A DNA stretch of 64,000 nt, from the NCBI GenBank assembly GCA_022823865.1, contig JAJEHF010000204.1:1-64000 (forward strand), in the 5' to 3' direction. A program made the position numbers and the translations under genes. The DNA is from Bryobacterales bacterium. Lineage in GTDB: Bacteria > Acidobacteriota > Terriglobia > Bryobacterales > UBA6623. Shown here piece by piece: positions 19,176-29,418 of this stretch (its first letter is position 1; each line of letters starts with the position of its first letter). The notes beneath the pieces were generated by a model, which saw only the letters and a program-made list of their open reading frames with translations, made no database searches and was not told the origin of the DNA.

Positions 19176-21692
19176 TCAGTAATCGACCCACAGAGGGCTG
19201 CCCCAGGCGACTTGGCCGTCGGCCTGCTCGACCCGCACGTAGTAGTAATGAGAACTGCCTGTGCCGCCGAAATCGGCGTCGGTGTATTCGAAATCGGCTT
19301 CCTGCGCTGCCGGCCGATGCGTGTGCGCCAGCTGGCCGTCCCGCAGGATATGCACCCGCGCGATTTCTCCCGTGCCACGCACGCGCACTCGCAAGGGCTG
19401 CGCGTCGGACGCCCGGAAGCGATCCCCCATGAAGTGATTGCCCATGCGCACGTCGAGAATGATGTTGTCGGTGGCACCGTAGGTGTGCCGGCGCCGTATA
19501 GCGTCCAAGACCCCTTGCCTCGTGAAGGAAGTCGTGTAGACCATCGCGTACGAGTAGTGCGTAGAGTAGTGGTCGGAACTTGCGATGGTCCCGAGGGTAT
19601 AGCCCTTGGCCAGAGCATGGTTGACAAACCCCGCCGGACGATAGCCTCCCGGAGCATCCCGCGGTGCAGGGCTCCGCGCCGAAAGCGGCGCGCCGTCGTG
19701 CTCGTAGCTGGTGCGGTCGCCTTGGAAGATCTCCACGACAGGAGCCGCTTCGGGATCGTGGAATCGCCAATCCGTGCCCATGTTGGTCGCGGAGGTGTGG
19801 GCGATCGCCACGCCCCCCATGCGCCGAACTTGCTCGAACAAGAGCAGCGTGTCATTGTCAGTTACCCGCGGGTCGACGACGTCATTGTTCCCGTCACGCT
19901 CTTGGGGCGGCACCACCCCGGGCTGGTCACCCCTATTCGCTTGGTCGGCCAGCAAGTAGCCCGGCACCCAGCGCTTCAGGTAGAACGGGACCACCTCGCC
20001 GGAGCGGTCGGCGAAAAACACGTTGTGGTGCCCCATTGGGTAGTTGATGCTGCGCTCGTATCCGAACAGGCTGACGTAAGTGCCGGGAAGGTGGTGCATG
20101 TCGGTCATCTTCTGCGAGTACCACCACCAGTAGTCGTGTGCGCCTCCCTGGTGGTCCGTCGAGGCCCCGAAGTCCATGCTGGCGGCGTCGAGCATGTAGC
20201 GGTAGAACTCCGGCAGCGAGCCGTCAATGGTGCCGCCCGCATCCCAGCTCAGTTCCGTGTGACGGTGCAGGTCTCCCCGGACGATGCGCGCTGCGCGGCC
20301 CTGAATCTCGGCGCGGTAGCTCCGAATCGCCGCCAGATCTCCCTGCTCGTCCGCATGGCCCGGAGCCGCCTCGACAGATAGTATCTCGGGCTCAGAGAAC
20401 TGTATGCGGTCGGGAGGGTCCGCGCTGGTGGTCTTGCCGGCGTAGACTTGGAATCGGACCGGCCGAGTGAGGTAGTTTTCCCGCCGGTTGTCAGTCGGCC
20501 AAACCAGCCACAGGCTGCCGTCGCTCGCCACGGCGGACCTGAGCCAAGTGCTGAGGCGACCCTTGCTGTTCGGGACGACCTCGGGCGTGCTCCAGCCTTC
20601 TCCGTCGTAACGGGTGAGCCGGTACTCCCATCCCCTCCTTCGCGTGGCGCCCGAGCCCAAGAGGCACTTGGCCGCTACAAGAGGATTGCCGCTGGCGTCG
20701 AGAAGGACTTGCGGGCGGTAGACATAGCGTCCGGCATCGGCCTCAAATGCCGCTTGCACGGGCCGGGCGGGAGCCTGCAGCCGGCCGTTGGCGAAGGCGC
20801 GCAGGTGGATTGTGCGCTCCGCTCCGAGCATCACGCCAGGACCGAAGCACGTACCGCACGCGAGTTCCGTCTTGGACTCAGGCATCTGGTAGCGGTAGTT
20901 GTAGCCGTTGTCCTTGCCCCAGTTGGCTCCGCCACTCTCCCACGCGACCCAGACGCGGTCGTCCGGATCGACGGCGACAGAGGGCCGGGCCTCGAACAGC
21001 GGGGTCTCGGCGACCGCCATTTCGTCGACTGCTGAACTGCCATCCCGCAGGCCTACCAAGTACACGTCGTAGTTGCCATTGCGATAGCTGTCGTAGGCCA
21101 CCCAAGCCGTTCCCCGCGAATCGAGCGCGACGGCCGGGCTCCAGTCGTTCCCCGGCCGGCCGCTGACGGAAACTGTCTCAGACCAATTGCCGTCGGAGAA
21201 CGTGCGGAGGAGGATATCCGACTCGCTTCCTCGGAATCCTTGCCAGGCCACCGCGAGCTTGCCGTCCCTGGCGGCGAGGCTGGGATAGATGTCGGGAAGG
21301 CGATGATCTGTGAGGCGAACCAAGTCGCCCCAGGACTCGGCCGCCGGGTCGTAGCGGCGGGCATACAGGTCCCAGTTGCCGATGCGCCGGGCTGACCACA
21401 CTACCCACACGCGGTTCTGGCTGTCCAGAGCGACTTGCGGCAGCCAGATGTCGCCATCGCCGCCGGGAACCAACAGCACGTTGCTCCAGTTGCCGTCTCG
21501 ATATTGGCGGAGGTTGATCTCATCGCGTCGGGCGTCGTGTGACATCCACACCAGCCAGAGCGTCCCGTCGTCTGCCGCGGCGATATCCGGGAGGTCATCC
21601 GAACGCAATTCCGTGCCGACGGGCTCGACCGAGGAGATCTGCCCTGCAGCGGTTGCGCAAGCAAATAGCGAAAGCAGCAGTGCTACGAGCAT
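19176..21692 (-). CDS. DUF3604 protein with N-terminal propeller-like repeats (copy 1)
   Basis: An 838-residue exported protein. I prefer the internal ATG at 21692 because it opens a clean signal peptide (LVALLLSLFACATAAGQ), has a -10-like TATACT ten bases away, and leaves room for a promoter of the divergent sialidase-like gene; the frame is open up to 21797. Residues about 30-420 are repeated BNR-like blades (LWLVWMSHDARRDEINLR, RVWVVWSARRIGNWDLYAR). The C-terminal half is the DUF3604 domain with PHP-like metal motifs: RGDLHRHTELSWD, ASTDHQGGAHDY, HTSATNMGTDWR and THYSYAMVYT. Activity unknown; a metal-dependent hydrolase is the structural expectation. A diverged second copy lies at 38296-41091. 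Confidence 0.87.
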   Translation of the reverse strand: MLVALLLSLFACATAAGQISSVEPVGTELRSDDLPDIAAADDGTLWLVWMSHDARRDEINLRQYRDGNWSNVLLVPGGDGDIWLPQVALDSQNRVWVVWSARRIGNWDLYARRYDPAAESWGDLVRLTDHRLPDIYPSLAARDGKLAVAWQGFRGSESDILLRTFSDGNWSETVSVSGRPGNDWSPAVALDSRGTAWVAYDSYRNGNYDVYLVGLRDGSSAVDEMAVAETPLFEARPSVAVDPDDRVWVAWESGGANWGKDNGYNYRYQMPESKTELACGTCFGPGVMLGAERTIHLRAFANGRLQAPARPVQAAFEADAGRYVYRPQVLLDASGNPLVAAKCLLGSGATRRRGWEYRLTRYDGEGWSTPEVVPNSKGRLSTWLRSAVASDGSLWLVWPTDNRRENYLTRPVRFQVYAGKTTSADPPDRIQFSEPEILSVEAAPGHADEQGDLAAIRSYRAEIQGRAARIVRGDLHRHTELSWDAGGTIDGSLPEFYRYMLDAASMDFGASTDHQGGAHDYWWWYSQKMTDMHHLPGTYVSLFGYERSINYPMGHHNVFFADRSGEVVPFYLKRWVPGYLLADQANRGDQPGVVPPQERDGNNDVVDPRVTDNDTLLLFEQVRRMGGVAIAHTSATNMGTDWRFHDPEAAPVVEIFQGDRTSYEHDGAPLSARSPAPRDAPGGYRPAGFVNHALAKGYTLGTIASSDHYSTHYSYAMVYTTSFTRQGVLDAIRRRHTYGATDNIILDVRMGNHFMGDRFRASDAQPLRVRVRGTGEIARVHILRDGQLAHTHRPAAQEADFEYTDADFGGTGSSHYYYVRVEQADGQVAWGSPLWVDY

Positions 21693-21702
21693 GGCGCTCG
21701 CC

Positions 21703-21708
21703 AGTATA
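21703..21708 (-). promoter_or_regulatory. -10-like hexamer TATACT before DUF3604 copy 1
   Basis: It lies ten bases upstream of the preferred start at 21692. It supports that start over 21797, which would place the hexamer inside the coding region. Confidence 0.4.
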
Positions 21709-21820
21709 GTCCAGGGATCGACAGCCCGAAGCCAGAGGCCGCCCTTGGTGATTGGCTTGGCCGTCAAAGCGCGTCCTACCTGCCTCCTGCCAGACAATCT
21801 CGTGCCGACCCCGTAGACGC

Positions 21821-21826
21821 TACAAT
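21821..21826 (+). promoter_or_regulatory. -10-like hexamer TACAAT before the sialidase-like gene
   Basis: It ends 20 bases before the ATG at 21847. The leader would be about 14 bases and contains no Shine-Dalgarno sequence. Confidence 0.35.
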
Positions 21827-21846
21827 CGACCCGCGAGACACGTCTA

Positions 21847-23118
21847 ATGCCTCAGACAAGAGGGCTCGCGGAGCGCGCCATCGTCCTTATCGCGATCGCA
21901 AGCTGCGCTTCGGGCCCGCCAGCCGTCGAAGAGGCTATTTCCGTGTCGCGGCCGTTCGTTTCCCCCAAAGGGGAGTACGTCACGGAGCGGGACCGGTACC
22001 ACACGTTCCGCATTCCGGGCATGATTGTTGCCCAAGATGGCTCGATTCTCCTGTTCGCCGAGGGCCGTCGCGGCGATGGCAGCGACCCCCGCCGAGACGA
22101 GAATGCCCCAATCGACCTAGTCCTGCGGCGGAGCACTGATTCGGGCGAGACCTGGGAGCCCCTCGTAGTCATCGAGTCCGGGTTCCGGCCAAACGGCGTC
22201 TTTGTGGATTTCGCGGATCCGACGCCGGTCCTTGACGAATCGACCGGCGAGGTTTTTCTGTTCTACGGGCAGTGGCCGGATGTGGGGCCCATAACTGTGT
22301 CTCACGGCCAGGACCCGGACTCCGCCGACGGCAACCAGGTCGTCTGGGTGCGCTCCAGCACCGATCACGGGCGGACTTGGTCGGACCGGCGCCAAGTTCT
22401 CTATCCCGACGAGCCTCACGACACGGCGGACGGGCTGTATTGGCGGCAGGCGGAGCCCGGACCCGGTAGCGGCATCCAACTCCGCTGGCAGGGCCAGGAC
22501 AGCGGAGCCAACGGCCGATTGCTGATTCCTGCTAAGCGAAGCGGCTCCGAAACACCGGACGGGCCTGCCTCGGTGCGGCCTTTCGCATACTATTCGGACG
22601 ACCACGGGGCGAGTTGGCAGGTGGGTCAAGTAAGTCCCGGACCGGACGCCAACGAGGATGAGATTGTCGAACTGACCGACGGCACGGTCCTGCTTGACGG
22701 GCGCCAGAACGACGGAGATTATCGCCGCCGCCATCGCAGCGCAGATGGGGGTATCACGTGGAGCCCAGACCGACCCGACAGCATTCCGATCACTCCGGTC
22801 GACGCCTCGATGATCCGGTATTCGGCCAGCCGAGCGGGGGATGAGCGCGACATCATCTTGTTTTCGGGCCCCCGCGGGAAAGACGGCCTGAACCGCAACA
22901 ACATTACGGTGTGGACTAGCTACGACGAAGGCCAGTCCTTCAGCAACCCAGTCACATTCAATCAAGGGTTTGCCGCCTATTCGGTATTGCAGCGCCTAGC
23001 CGACGGCACGATCGGGCTGGCGGTTGAGGCTTCGAATGAATCGGGCGAAAACTACGGAGAAGTCCGCTTCTACCGCTTCGGCCTCGCCCATTTGGGACCG
23101 GTTCAGGGGATCGACTGA
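21847..23118 (+). CDS. Sialidase-like BNR-repeat protein, exported
   Basis: A 423-residue protein with a short signal ending in a possible lipobox (IAIASC). It shows the sialidase FRIP motif (YHTFRIPGMIVA, with arginine of the active-site triad) around residues 57-68 and LLFAEGRRG next to it. Five Asp-box repeats mark the six-bladed propeller: STDSGETW, SSTDHGRTW, SDDHGASW, SADGGITW and SYDEGQSF. These features fit exo-alpha-sialidase (GH33-like) enzymes, though many relatives act on other sugars. It diverges from DUF3604 copy 1, which also carries propeller blades, so the two may work on the same glycan. The function is inferred. Confidence 0.87.
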   Translation: MPQTRGLAERAIVLIAIASCASGPPAVEEAISVSRPFVSPKGEYVTERDRYHTFRIPGMIVAQDGSILLFAEGRRGDGSDPRRDENAPIDLVLRRSTDSGETWEPLVVIESGFRPNGVFVDFADPTPVLDESTGEVFLFYGQWPDVGPITVSHGQDPDSADGNQVVWVRSSTDHGRTWSDRRQVLYPDEPHDTADGLYWRQAEPGPGSGIQLRWQGQDSGANGRLLIPAKRSGSETPDGPASVRPFAYYSDDHGASWQVGQVSPGPDANEDEIVELTDGTVLLDGRQNDGDYRRRHRSADGGITWSPDRPDSIPITPVDASMIRYSASRAGDERDIILFSGPRGKDGLNRNNITVWTSYDEGQSFSNPVTFNQGFAAYSVLQRLADGTIGLAVEASNESGENYGEVRFYRFGLAHLGPVQGID

Positions 23119-23376
23119 TGAGCGGGAGGGGTGCCCGCAGCCGTCCTTAACGGGCCAGTCGCGAACCGTCGCGCCACCGCCTTCCCGCACCCAGGACCGT
23201 AGAACGAACGCGCCGAGTTGGCGGCAGGGCTTTGTTTCCGGCGGAAGAGCAGCTTCCGGGCTCGAACCCGATCGGCGGCGCGCCAAGCATTCGATTCTTG
23301 ATGATTCGAGTCTTCGGACGTGCGCAGCCGGTTCCGCCGGAATTCGAGCCGGTTGTTTCGGTCGCGATCCAAGGGC

Positions 23377-25002
23377 CTATTCTGCGACCGCCATCAGCTG
23401 CTCGTACACGGCCTTCGCGTGCTCGTACTCGGCGATAGCCGCTTCAGGCAGGACGCCTTGATGCCGGGCGAGTTCCGACTCCACGCGGCCAGCCAAGTAT
23501 TCGACTTCTTCGCGCCGGGGACGCAACGGTCTACCGGGCACAGTGATGTGAAACGGAGCGCTGTGAGCAAAGCGCGGGCGGCCCTCTGGGCGCTCGTAGC
23601 AGCGCACAGCAAGCCAAGTCGAGGTATCGAACGAGAACTGCTCGTTGATCAGAGTCACGTACCCCCCCGCCGATTCAACCTGATTGGCCGGCTCGAGCCG
23701 GCGGACAACCTGTCCTGCGGCAACCACCTCGATCGAAGTGACCGCAGTGGCGCTGCGAATCCAGCCCGTCAAGCGATAGGCCCCGTCTTCGCTGTGCGAC
23801 TCGCCGAACTCCCGCCCGGGACGGCGGCCGTTCACGCGCACGTCCATCATGGGGCCCGTCGTGACGAAGCTGCGGCCATCGTCGAGCCCCTGGATCCATC
23901 GCTCGTACGAGAAATCCGGACCCAAGTGCACGTACACGCGGCCGAATCCCAGTGGAACGGGATGAACTCCTGAGGCGGTTCCAGCGGTTGGCCGGAGGCG
24001 AAAGCCGCAGTTCAACAGGGCGTAGTAGTTCTGAAAGGTGAAGTCGATCCAGCCCTCTTCAGTAAAGCCCTCGTCAGTCTGCTCGATCTGCATGTAGTCG
24101 GCGGGTTGCTCGCCGAAACCGCGGAAGTGAAACGGCGCCCGCCAGATGTGGTTGTTGGTGAGTTCGTACAGGTCCACGTTCATGGCCGGGATCAGCATCA
24201 TTGACCACGGCCAGTTGTGCTTGTCAAGCTCCAGCAGCCCTCCTTCGTCATGCACTTGCTCGGCAATCGAGCCTACCGGCGGCGCTCCCTGATTCAGGAC
24301 ACTGCGATGGTTCAACGCGAACACCGCGCCGAGGGTGTGGCGCACGCCGTTCACCGTGAAGATCTCGTACTCGGTGTTCATCGGGTAGATGACGTGGTGC
24401 GGGTCGACGGCGATCGGCCGGGCCTCGACTGGCGGCGAGTTCTTGTCGCCTTGACTCGGGGGCGTGCCCGCTTCCGTCACCCAGTACGTCAGAGGCAGAG
24501 CGACGTTCAGATCCTCCGCCACGACTAGGCCCGGGAGCTCGCTCATGCTGCGGTGCACGTGAGTCTCGCCCGAGTACCAGCCATGCTGTGCCATGTTGAT
24601 CCATCGGCGAAGCCGGATTTCGATCTCGGTCACGCCTTCGCCAACCACTACGGTGTTCGTCGCGGGCAGATACTCCTTGCCCCGCGCGGCCGTCAGAGAA
24701 TACGAGCCAGGCGGCAGCTCCAACGAAAAGGTGTGGGCAGACAGGGTGGTGTGTATCTCGACGCTCTGGTCCGACCGGCTCTTGTTGTAAGGGACACTCG
24801 AGCCATCCGGATCCGCGGACTGCGCCACGTACCATTCCCCATGGCCATCCTCGACGTAGAGGCGAGCGGCCAGTGGAGAGCCGTCCGAGCTGTCCACGAT
24901 GACGCCGCGCAACTCCGCGGGCCGGGAACTGCTGCATGCGAGTAGTGCTGCACACAGACAGCAAGCTCCACCCGCCACGATCAGAGTCCGATTCCTGAGC
25001 AT
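23377..25002 (-). CDS. CehA/McbA-type PHP-like metallohydrolase, lipoprotein
   Basis: A 541-residue exported protein. The start at 25002 (ATG) is preferred over the upstream TTG at 25011 because TATGAT sits eight bases before it. The N-terminus is a lipoprotein signal (AGGACCLCAALLACSSS). A carboxypeptidase-regulatory-like beta domain comes first (RGVIVDSSDGSPLAARLYV, ELPPGSYSLTAARG). The metal-binding domain begins at GWYSGETHVHRSM and continues with EGGLLELDKHNWPW. The C-terminal part resembles a beta sandwich (GAYRLTGWIRS). This is the third PHP-like metallohydrolase in the window with the two DUF3604 proteins. CehA itself hydrolyses carbaryl, but the natural substrate of most members is unknown. 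Confidence 0.82.
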   Translation of the reverse strand: MLRNRTLIVAGGACCLCAALLACSSSRPAELRGVIVDSSDGSPLAARLYVEDGHGEWYVAQSADPDGSSVPYNKSRSDQSVEIHTTLSAHTFSLELPPGSYSLTAARGKEYLPATNTVVVGEGVTEIEIRLRRWINMAQHGWYSGETHVHRSMSELPGLVVAEDLNVALPLTYWVTEAGTPPSQGDKNSPPVEARPIAVDPHHVIYPMNTEYEIFTVNGVRHTLGAVFALNHRSVLNQGAPPVGSIAEQVHDEGGLLELDKHNWPWSMMLIPAMNVDLYELTNNHIWRAPFHFRGFGEQPADYMQIEQTDEGFTEEGWIDFTFQNYYALLNCGFRLRPTAGTASGVHPVPLGFGRVYVHLGPDFSYERWIQGLDDGRSFVTTGPMMDVRVNGRRPGREFGESHSEDGAYRLTGWIRSATAVTSIEVVAAGQVVRRLEPANQVESAGGYVTLINEQFSFDTSTWLAVRCYERPEGRPRFAHSAPFHITVPGRPLRPRREEVEYLAGRVESELARHQGVLPEAAIAEYEHAKAVYEQLMAVAE

Positions 25003-25010
25003 CGGTGTCA

Positions 25011-25016
25011 ATCATA
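25011..25016 (-). promoter_or_regulatory. -10-like hexamer TATGAT before the CehA-type gene
   Basis: It lies eight bases upstream of the ATG at 25002, with no ribosome site between, so a leaderless transcript is likely. It overlaps the alternative TTG start. Confidence 0.45.
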
Positions 25017-25505
25017 TGACGGGAAGGCAGTCAGCGAGACCAGTATTGGGCTCCCGTGCCACTGTGCGGACGAACGCAGACGGCGTCTCTATCGACGAAT
25101 GGCACACTCGCCGGGGATCTCGAGATAGGGCCGCGGCACCCCGGCTCCCGCGGAGGGAGCGGAGGCCGGCGTGTTGGGGCTGGGCCGGATCTGTGCCATC
25201 GGCGAATCCACGCTCATCTTGGCCACTCCTCACGTCGTCTCATGCACGCCAGAGTCTCTCCTGGCGGAAGCTGCGCTCTGCCGTTGGCCCTGCGAACACG
25301 GTGAGGTTGCCGAGCACGAGACTCTACCAAGCGAGTACCCGGCACAAGATCGGGCAGGTTCTGGAGCAAGGGTACTTTGCCGTCGGCCCCGACCGACGTG
25401 GGGGATTCTCGCCGCCCGGCTAATGGTCTCCGAGCGTGGTGCAAACTGAAACAGACCGGTCCGGGAGCTGCCCAGAGCGATGCCTCGGTCTGCTTGGAGA
25501 GGCGC
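25017..25505. other. Divergent intergenic region before putA
   Basis: About 490 bases between the CehA-type gene and putA. I looked for a riboswitch or small gene and found none. The frame of putA stays open upstream to 25377 but without protein-like sequence. Confidence 0.35.
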
Positions 25506-28500
25506 ATGAACATTGCGGTCCAGTCTGATCCTGATCACGCCCGTGCCAGGCGGCAGGAGAGCGCGCGCGTGAACGAATCCCTGGAAGATCTCCTCAGATC
25601 GTTGGTAGCGGACCCAGTCTCGCCCTACCCGGAGCGGGCGCAGAAAGCGGCGCGCCTAGCGCGACATCTTCAGGAATCGGCTGCGAGCCTTCAGACCCCG
25701 GCCGAGAGGAAGCAGCAGGCGGAGTTGGAGCGGATGGTGCAAAGCCCTCAAGACAGGGCGACACTTACCCAGCTCACTGATCAGGCATTCCGCGCTAGAC
25801 GGGCCGGTCGGGCGGTTGACCAAATGCTGCACATATTGGACGTACAGGGGATTCCCCGGATCTTCAGCGGCTTGGATCGAACTCTCCTCAGAGGCTTCCA
25901 CTCCTTCGGAGGCTACCTTCCCGGCGTGGCAGCCCCCTTGGTCAAGGCGCGGATGCGAGAAGAGACCGCCAACGTCATCCTGCCGGCGGAGGAGCCCCTG
26001 CTGGTCCGGCACCTGGAAGCGCGTCGTCAGGGCGGCGTCCGGATGAACGTCAATTTTCTTGGCGAGGCCGTGCTGGGAGAAGCCGAGGCCCGAAGGCGGA
26101 TGGACTCCTACCTCTGGGCCCTGCAGATTCCCGAGGTCGAGGTCATATCGGTCAAGATCTCCACGATCTACTCTCAGATCGACTCACTAGCGTTCGAACA
26201 CACCGTCTCGGTCCTATGCGACCGGCTGGAAATGCTGTATCGCGCGGCGGCTCGCGAGAGATTTCGCCGCGTCGACGGCACCCAAGTGCCCAAACTGGTG
26301 TACCTCGACACGGAGGAGTACCGCGACCTGGCGGTCACGACCGAGGCCTTCGTGCGGACCTTGGGCCGCAAGGGCATGGAACAGGTCAATGCAGGGATCG
26401 CTTTGCAGGCGTACCTGCCTGATTCCAGCCTGGCGCAGAAGAGAATCAATGCTTGGGCTCGGGAACGGATCCGTTGCGGAGGGTCTCCGGTGACGATCCG
26501 ACTCGTGAAGGGCGCCAATCTCGAAATGGAGCGTGTGGAGGCCTCGCTGCGCGGCTGGGCCCAAGCGCCGTTCGCATCAAAGCCCGAGACCGACGCCAAC
26601 TACAAGCGAATGCTGCACGAAGCCCTGATTCCGGAGAACATCCGGGCCGTGCGCTTGGGAGTGGCTTCCCACAATCTCTTCGATACCTCTTACGCCTTGC
26701 TATTGGCCGCAGAGGCCGGCATCGTGGACCGGGTTCAAGTCGAGATGCTCGAAGGGATGGCGAACCCCCAGCGGCGGGCCCTGTTCGAACTGACTCGCAA
26801 CCTCCTCCTCTACGCCCCCGCGACCAGGAAGGAAGACTTCGTCAACGCCATCGGATACCTGTTCCGCCGCCTGGACGAGAATACCGGACCGGACAACTTC
26901 CTGTGTCATGCCTTCAAGCTGGCCCCGAAGAGCCGCGAATGGAACCGCTTGGAGAAGGCGTTCTTCGACTCCTTCGCCATGGTCGAGGGTCTGTCCGAAG
27001 CGCCTCGCCGCACCCAAGACCGCTTGGAAGAATCTGGAGAGCCGGAGCGCTCAGGCACGTGGAGCAGCTTTGTCAACGAGCCCGACACTGACTTCTCGCT
27101 GCCGGCCAACCGCGAGTGGGCACGGCGGATCGTTGAGCGCTGGCGGCCCCGCCATGGCAAGCGCAAGATCGAAATCCCCTTGGTCGTTGGGGGCGGGGAG
27201 ATCTTCGAGAATCGGCGCATCCGCGACTGCTTGGACCCATCGCGGCCCGGATTGGTCGTCGGCCGTTACCGGCAGGCCCGCGAAGAGGATATCGAACGGG
27301 CGGTGGCCTGCGCTCGGGACGACGCCGACGGATGGCGGCGCAAGTCGGTGGCGGAGCGATCGCAAGTCTTGGCGTCAGTGGCTCGGGAATTGCGCCGCGG
27401 ACGGGCGGACCTGATGGGAGCGGCGCTGGCGAACGGCGGGAAACTCCTTGCCGAGTCCGACCCCGAGGTTTCCGAAGTCGTGGACTTCGTCTGGTTCTAC
27501 GACTTGGCGGCCCGCCACTTCTACGGTCTCCCCGGCCTAGGGGTCAAGCCGAAAGGCGTGGTGGTGGTCGTCTCCCCCTGGAACTTCCCAATCGCCATTC
27601 CCGGTGGGGGGATTGCAGCCGCTCTGGCCGCAGGAAACACGGTCATCCTCAAGCCCGCGTCCGATGCGGTGCTGGTGGCTCACGAGCTGTGCAAGTGTTT
27701 CTGGAGGGCCGGGATCTCGCGCCGGACACTACAGGTGGTCCCGTGTGACGGTGCCACGGTCGGCCCTCAACTGACCTCTCACCCGGATGTGAACGCCGTC
27801 ATTCTCACCGGTGGAACCGAGACCGCCCAGCAGATGCTACGCGCGAAGCCGGACCTGAACCTGCTTGCCGAGACCGGCGGTAAGAACGCAACCACCTTGA
27901 CCGCTCTGGGTGACCGCGACTTGGCGATCAGGCATGTCATTCACTCCGCCTTCGGCCACAGCGGGCAGAAATGCTCTGCCACGTCCCTGCTCCTCGTCGA
28001 GAACGAGGTCTATGACGACCCGAAGTTCAAGGAGACACTTTGCGACGCGGTGCGCAGCTTGCAGGTCGGGCCGGCTTGGGATCCTCGCAATCGCATGGGC
28101 CCCCTGATCCGCCCGCCCTCAGGCCCGCTGGAGGCCGGTCTAGCGGAACTCGAGCCGGGTGAGAGCTGGGCTGTCATGCCCAAGCAGCGGGACAACAATC
28201 CATGCCTTTACTCCCCCGGCGTCAAGTGGGACGTGCAGCCGGGCGGTTTCACCCACCTGACGGAACTCTTCGGCCCCGTGCTGGGAGTGATGCGGATCAA
28301 GGACTTGGATGACGCCCTCGAGTTGACCCACCGGACCGGCTACGGGCTGACAGCCGGCTTGGAGAGTCTCGACGACCGCGAGCAGACGTATTGGTCCGAT
28401 CACGTCGAGGCAGGCAACCTCTACGTCAACCGGCCGACCACTGGAGCCGTTGTGCTACGCCAACCTTTCGGTGGCATGGGCAAGTCTGCCTTCGGCCCTG

Positions 28501-29228
28501 GCATCAAGGCGGGAGGGCCCAACTACGTAGCCCAGTTCTTGGACTTCAGCGAGGACCAGCCTCCGGCCGGCCCCCGCGAGATCGCCGACCCCGACCTCGT
28601 CGAACTGCGTTCACGCCTCGCGGAGCGTTGCCCTCCGGGCGTTTCCGACGGCACAGAGGATCTGCACAGGATTGTCGCTGCGCTGGAGAGCTACAGCGCG
28701 TGCTACCAAGAGGAGTTCAGCCGCACGCACGACCACTTCCGGCTCGTCGGCCAAGACAACTTGCGGCGCTACCTCCCGGTTCGGCGCCTCCGCATCCGAG
28801 TGGACCGCTTTGATTCGCTGTTTGAGATCTTCGCGCGCGTTTGCGCGGCCAAGACGGTGGGCTGCCGAGCAACCGTGAGTCTCCCCAAGGATTGGTCGTC
28901 TCCAGCTACCGATTGGCTGCGGGAGCTGACACAGCCGTGGGCCAGGACCGTGGACTTCGCCGAAGAGACGGACGATGAGCTCGCAACTCAGATCCGTGAC
29001 TGCCAGACCGACCGGGTTCGGTATGCAGATCCCGAGCGCGTACCGGCGATCATCCATCGCGCGGCAGCCGAGTCAGGGGTATTTCTGGCTCGCGCGCCAG
29101 TGCTTGCCCACGGCCGAGTCGAACTGCTCTGGTACTTGAGAGAGCAGAGCCTCAGCATCGACTATCACCGCTACGGCAACCTCGGATTCCGGGCCGACGA
29201 AGACAGGACGAGGCCCTGCGAGAACTGA
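25506..29228 (+). CDS. putA: Bifunctional proline dehydrogenase / glutamate semialdehyde dehydrogenase
   Basis: A 1240-residue cytoplasmic or membrane-associated enzyme that oxidises proline to glutamate in two steps. The FAD-dependent PRODH barrel occupies about residues 90-430 (VISVKISTIYSQI, RLVKGANLEMERVE, RLGVASHNLFDTSYA, EMLEGMANPQRRAL). The NAD-dependent aldehyde dehydrogenase follows from about 520 to 1020, with the conserved ETGGKN glutamate at 789 and the catalytic cysteine at 823 in GQKCSA. A C-terminal segment of about 200 residues completes the protein. I see no DNA-binding ribbon-helix-helix at the N-terminus, so this is not the autoregulatory enterobacterial type. The start at 25506 follows TTGGAGAGGCGC; upstream in-frame sequence is not protein-like. 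It stands alone with its own divergent upstream region. Confidence 0.95.
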   Translation: MNIAVQSDPDHARARRQESARVNESLEDLLRSLVADPVSPYPERAQKAARLARHLQESAASLQTPAERKQQAELERMVQSPQDRATLTQLTDQAFRARRAGRAVDQMLHILDVQGIPRIFSGLDRTLLRGFHSFGGYLPGVAAPLVKARMREETANVILPAEEPLLVRHLEARRQGGVRMNVNFLGEAVLGEAEARRRMDSYLWALQIPEVEVISVKISTIYSQIDSLAFEHTVSVLCDRLEMLYRAAARERFRRVDGTQVPKLVYLDTEEYRDLAVTTEAFVRTLGRKGMEQVNAGIALQAYLPDSSLAQKRINAWARERIRCGGSPVTIRLVKGANLEMERVEASLRGWAQAPFASKPETDANYKRMLHEALIPENIRAVRLGVASHNLFDTSYALLLAAEAGIVDRVQVEMLEGMANPQRRALFELTRNLLLYAPATRKEDFVNAIGYLFRRLDENTGPDNFLCHAFKLAPKSREWNRLEKAFFDSFAMVEGLSEAPRRTQDRLEESGEPERSGTWSSFVNEPDTDFSLPANREWARRIVERWRPRHGKRKIEIPLVVGGGEIFENRRIRDCLDPSRPGLVVGRYRQAREEDIERAVACARDDADGWRRKSVAERSQVLASVARELRRGRADLMGAALANGGKLLAESDPEVSEVVDFVWFYDLAARHFYGLPGLGVKPKGVVVVVSPWNFPIAIPGGGIAAALAAGNTVILKPASDAVLVAHELCKCFWRAGISRRTLQVVPCDGATVGPQLTSHPDVNAVILTGGTETAQQMLRAKPDLNLLAETGGKNATTLTALGDRDLAIRHVIHSAFGHSGQKCSATSLLLVENEVYDDPKFKETLCDAVRSLQVGPAWDPRNRMGPLIRPPSGPLEAGLAELEPGESWAVMPKQRDNNPCLYSPGVKWDVQPGGFTHLTELFGPVLGVMRIKDLDDALELTHRTGYGLTAGLESLDDREQTYWSDHVEAGNLYVNRPTTGAVVLRQPFGGMGKSAFGPGIKAGGPNYVAQFLDFSEDQPPAGPREIADPDLVELRSRLAERCPPGVSDGTEDLHRIVAALESYSACYQEEFSRTHDHFRLVGQDNLRRYLPVRRLRIRVDRFDSLFEIFARVCAAKTVGCRATVSLPKDWSSPATDWLRELTQPWARTVDFAEETDDELATQIRDCQTDRVRYADPERVPAIIHRAAAESGVFLARAPVLAHGRVELLWYLREQSLSIDYHRYGNLGFRADEDRTRPCEN

Positions 29229-29418
29229 ATGGCACTGACGCTAGCTTTCCGCGCGTCTACGAAACGGCGAGGCGGCTGCGTCGATGCAGTCTGAGATCGA
29301 GCAGAACAAACCGGACATACGTGTAATCGACCGCCCCCGACACAATCTCTCGATTGCCCGGCCCACATTCCGTGGGAATCCGCACGAAACGCCGCCCGAC
29401 CCGCTTCTCTTCCAAGCT

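Noticed and set aside
18993-20381. Plus-strand open frame of 462 codons opposite DUF3604 copy 1
   Set aside because: The minus strand has unmistakable DUF3604 motifs; the plus frame has none and results from high GC.
25240-25505. Possible riboswitch upstream of putA
   Set aside because: No conserved cores of cobalamin, TPP, SAM, glycine or similar riboswitches were found.
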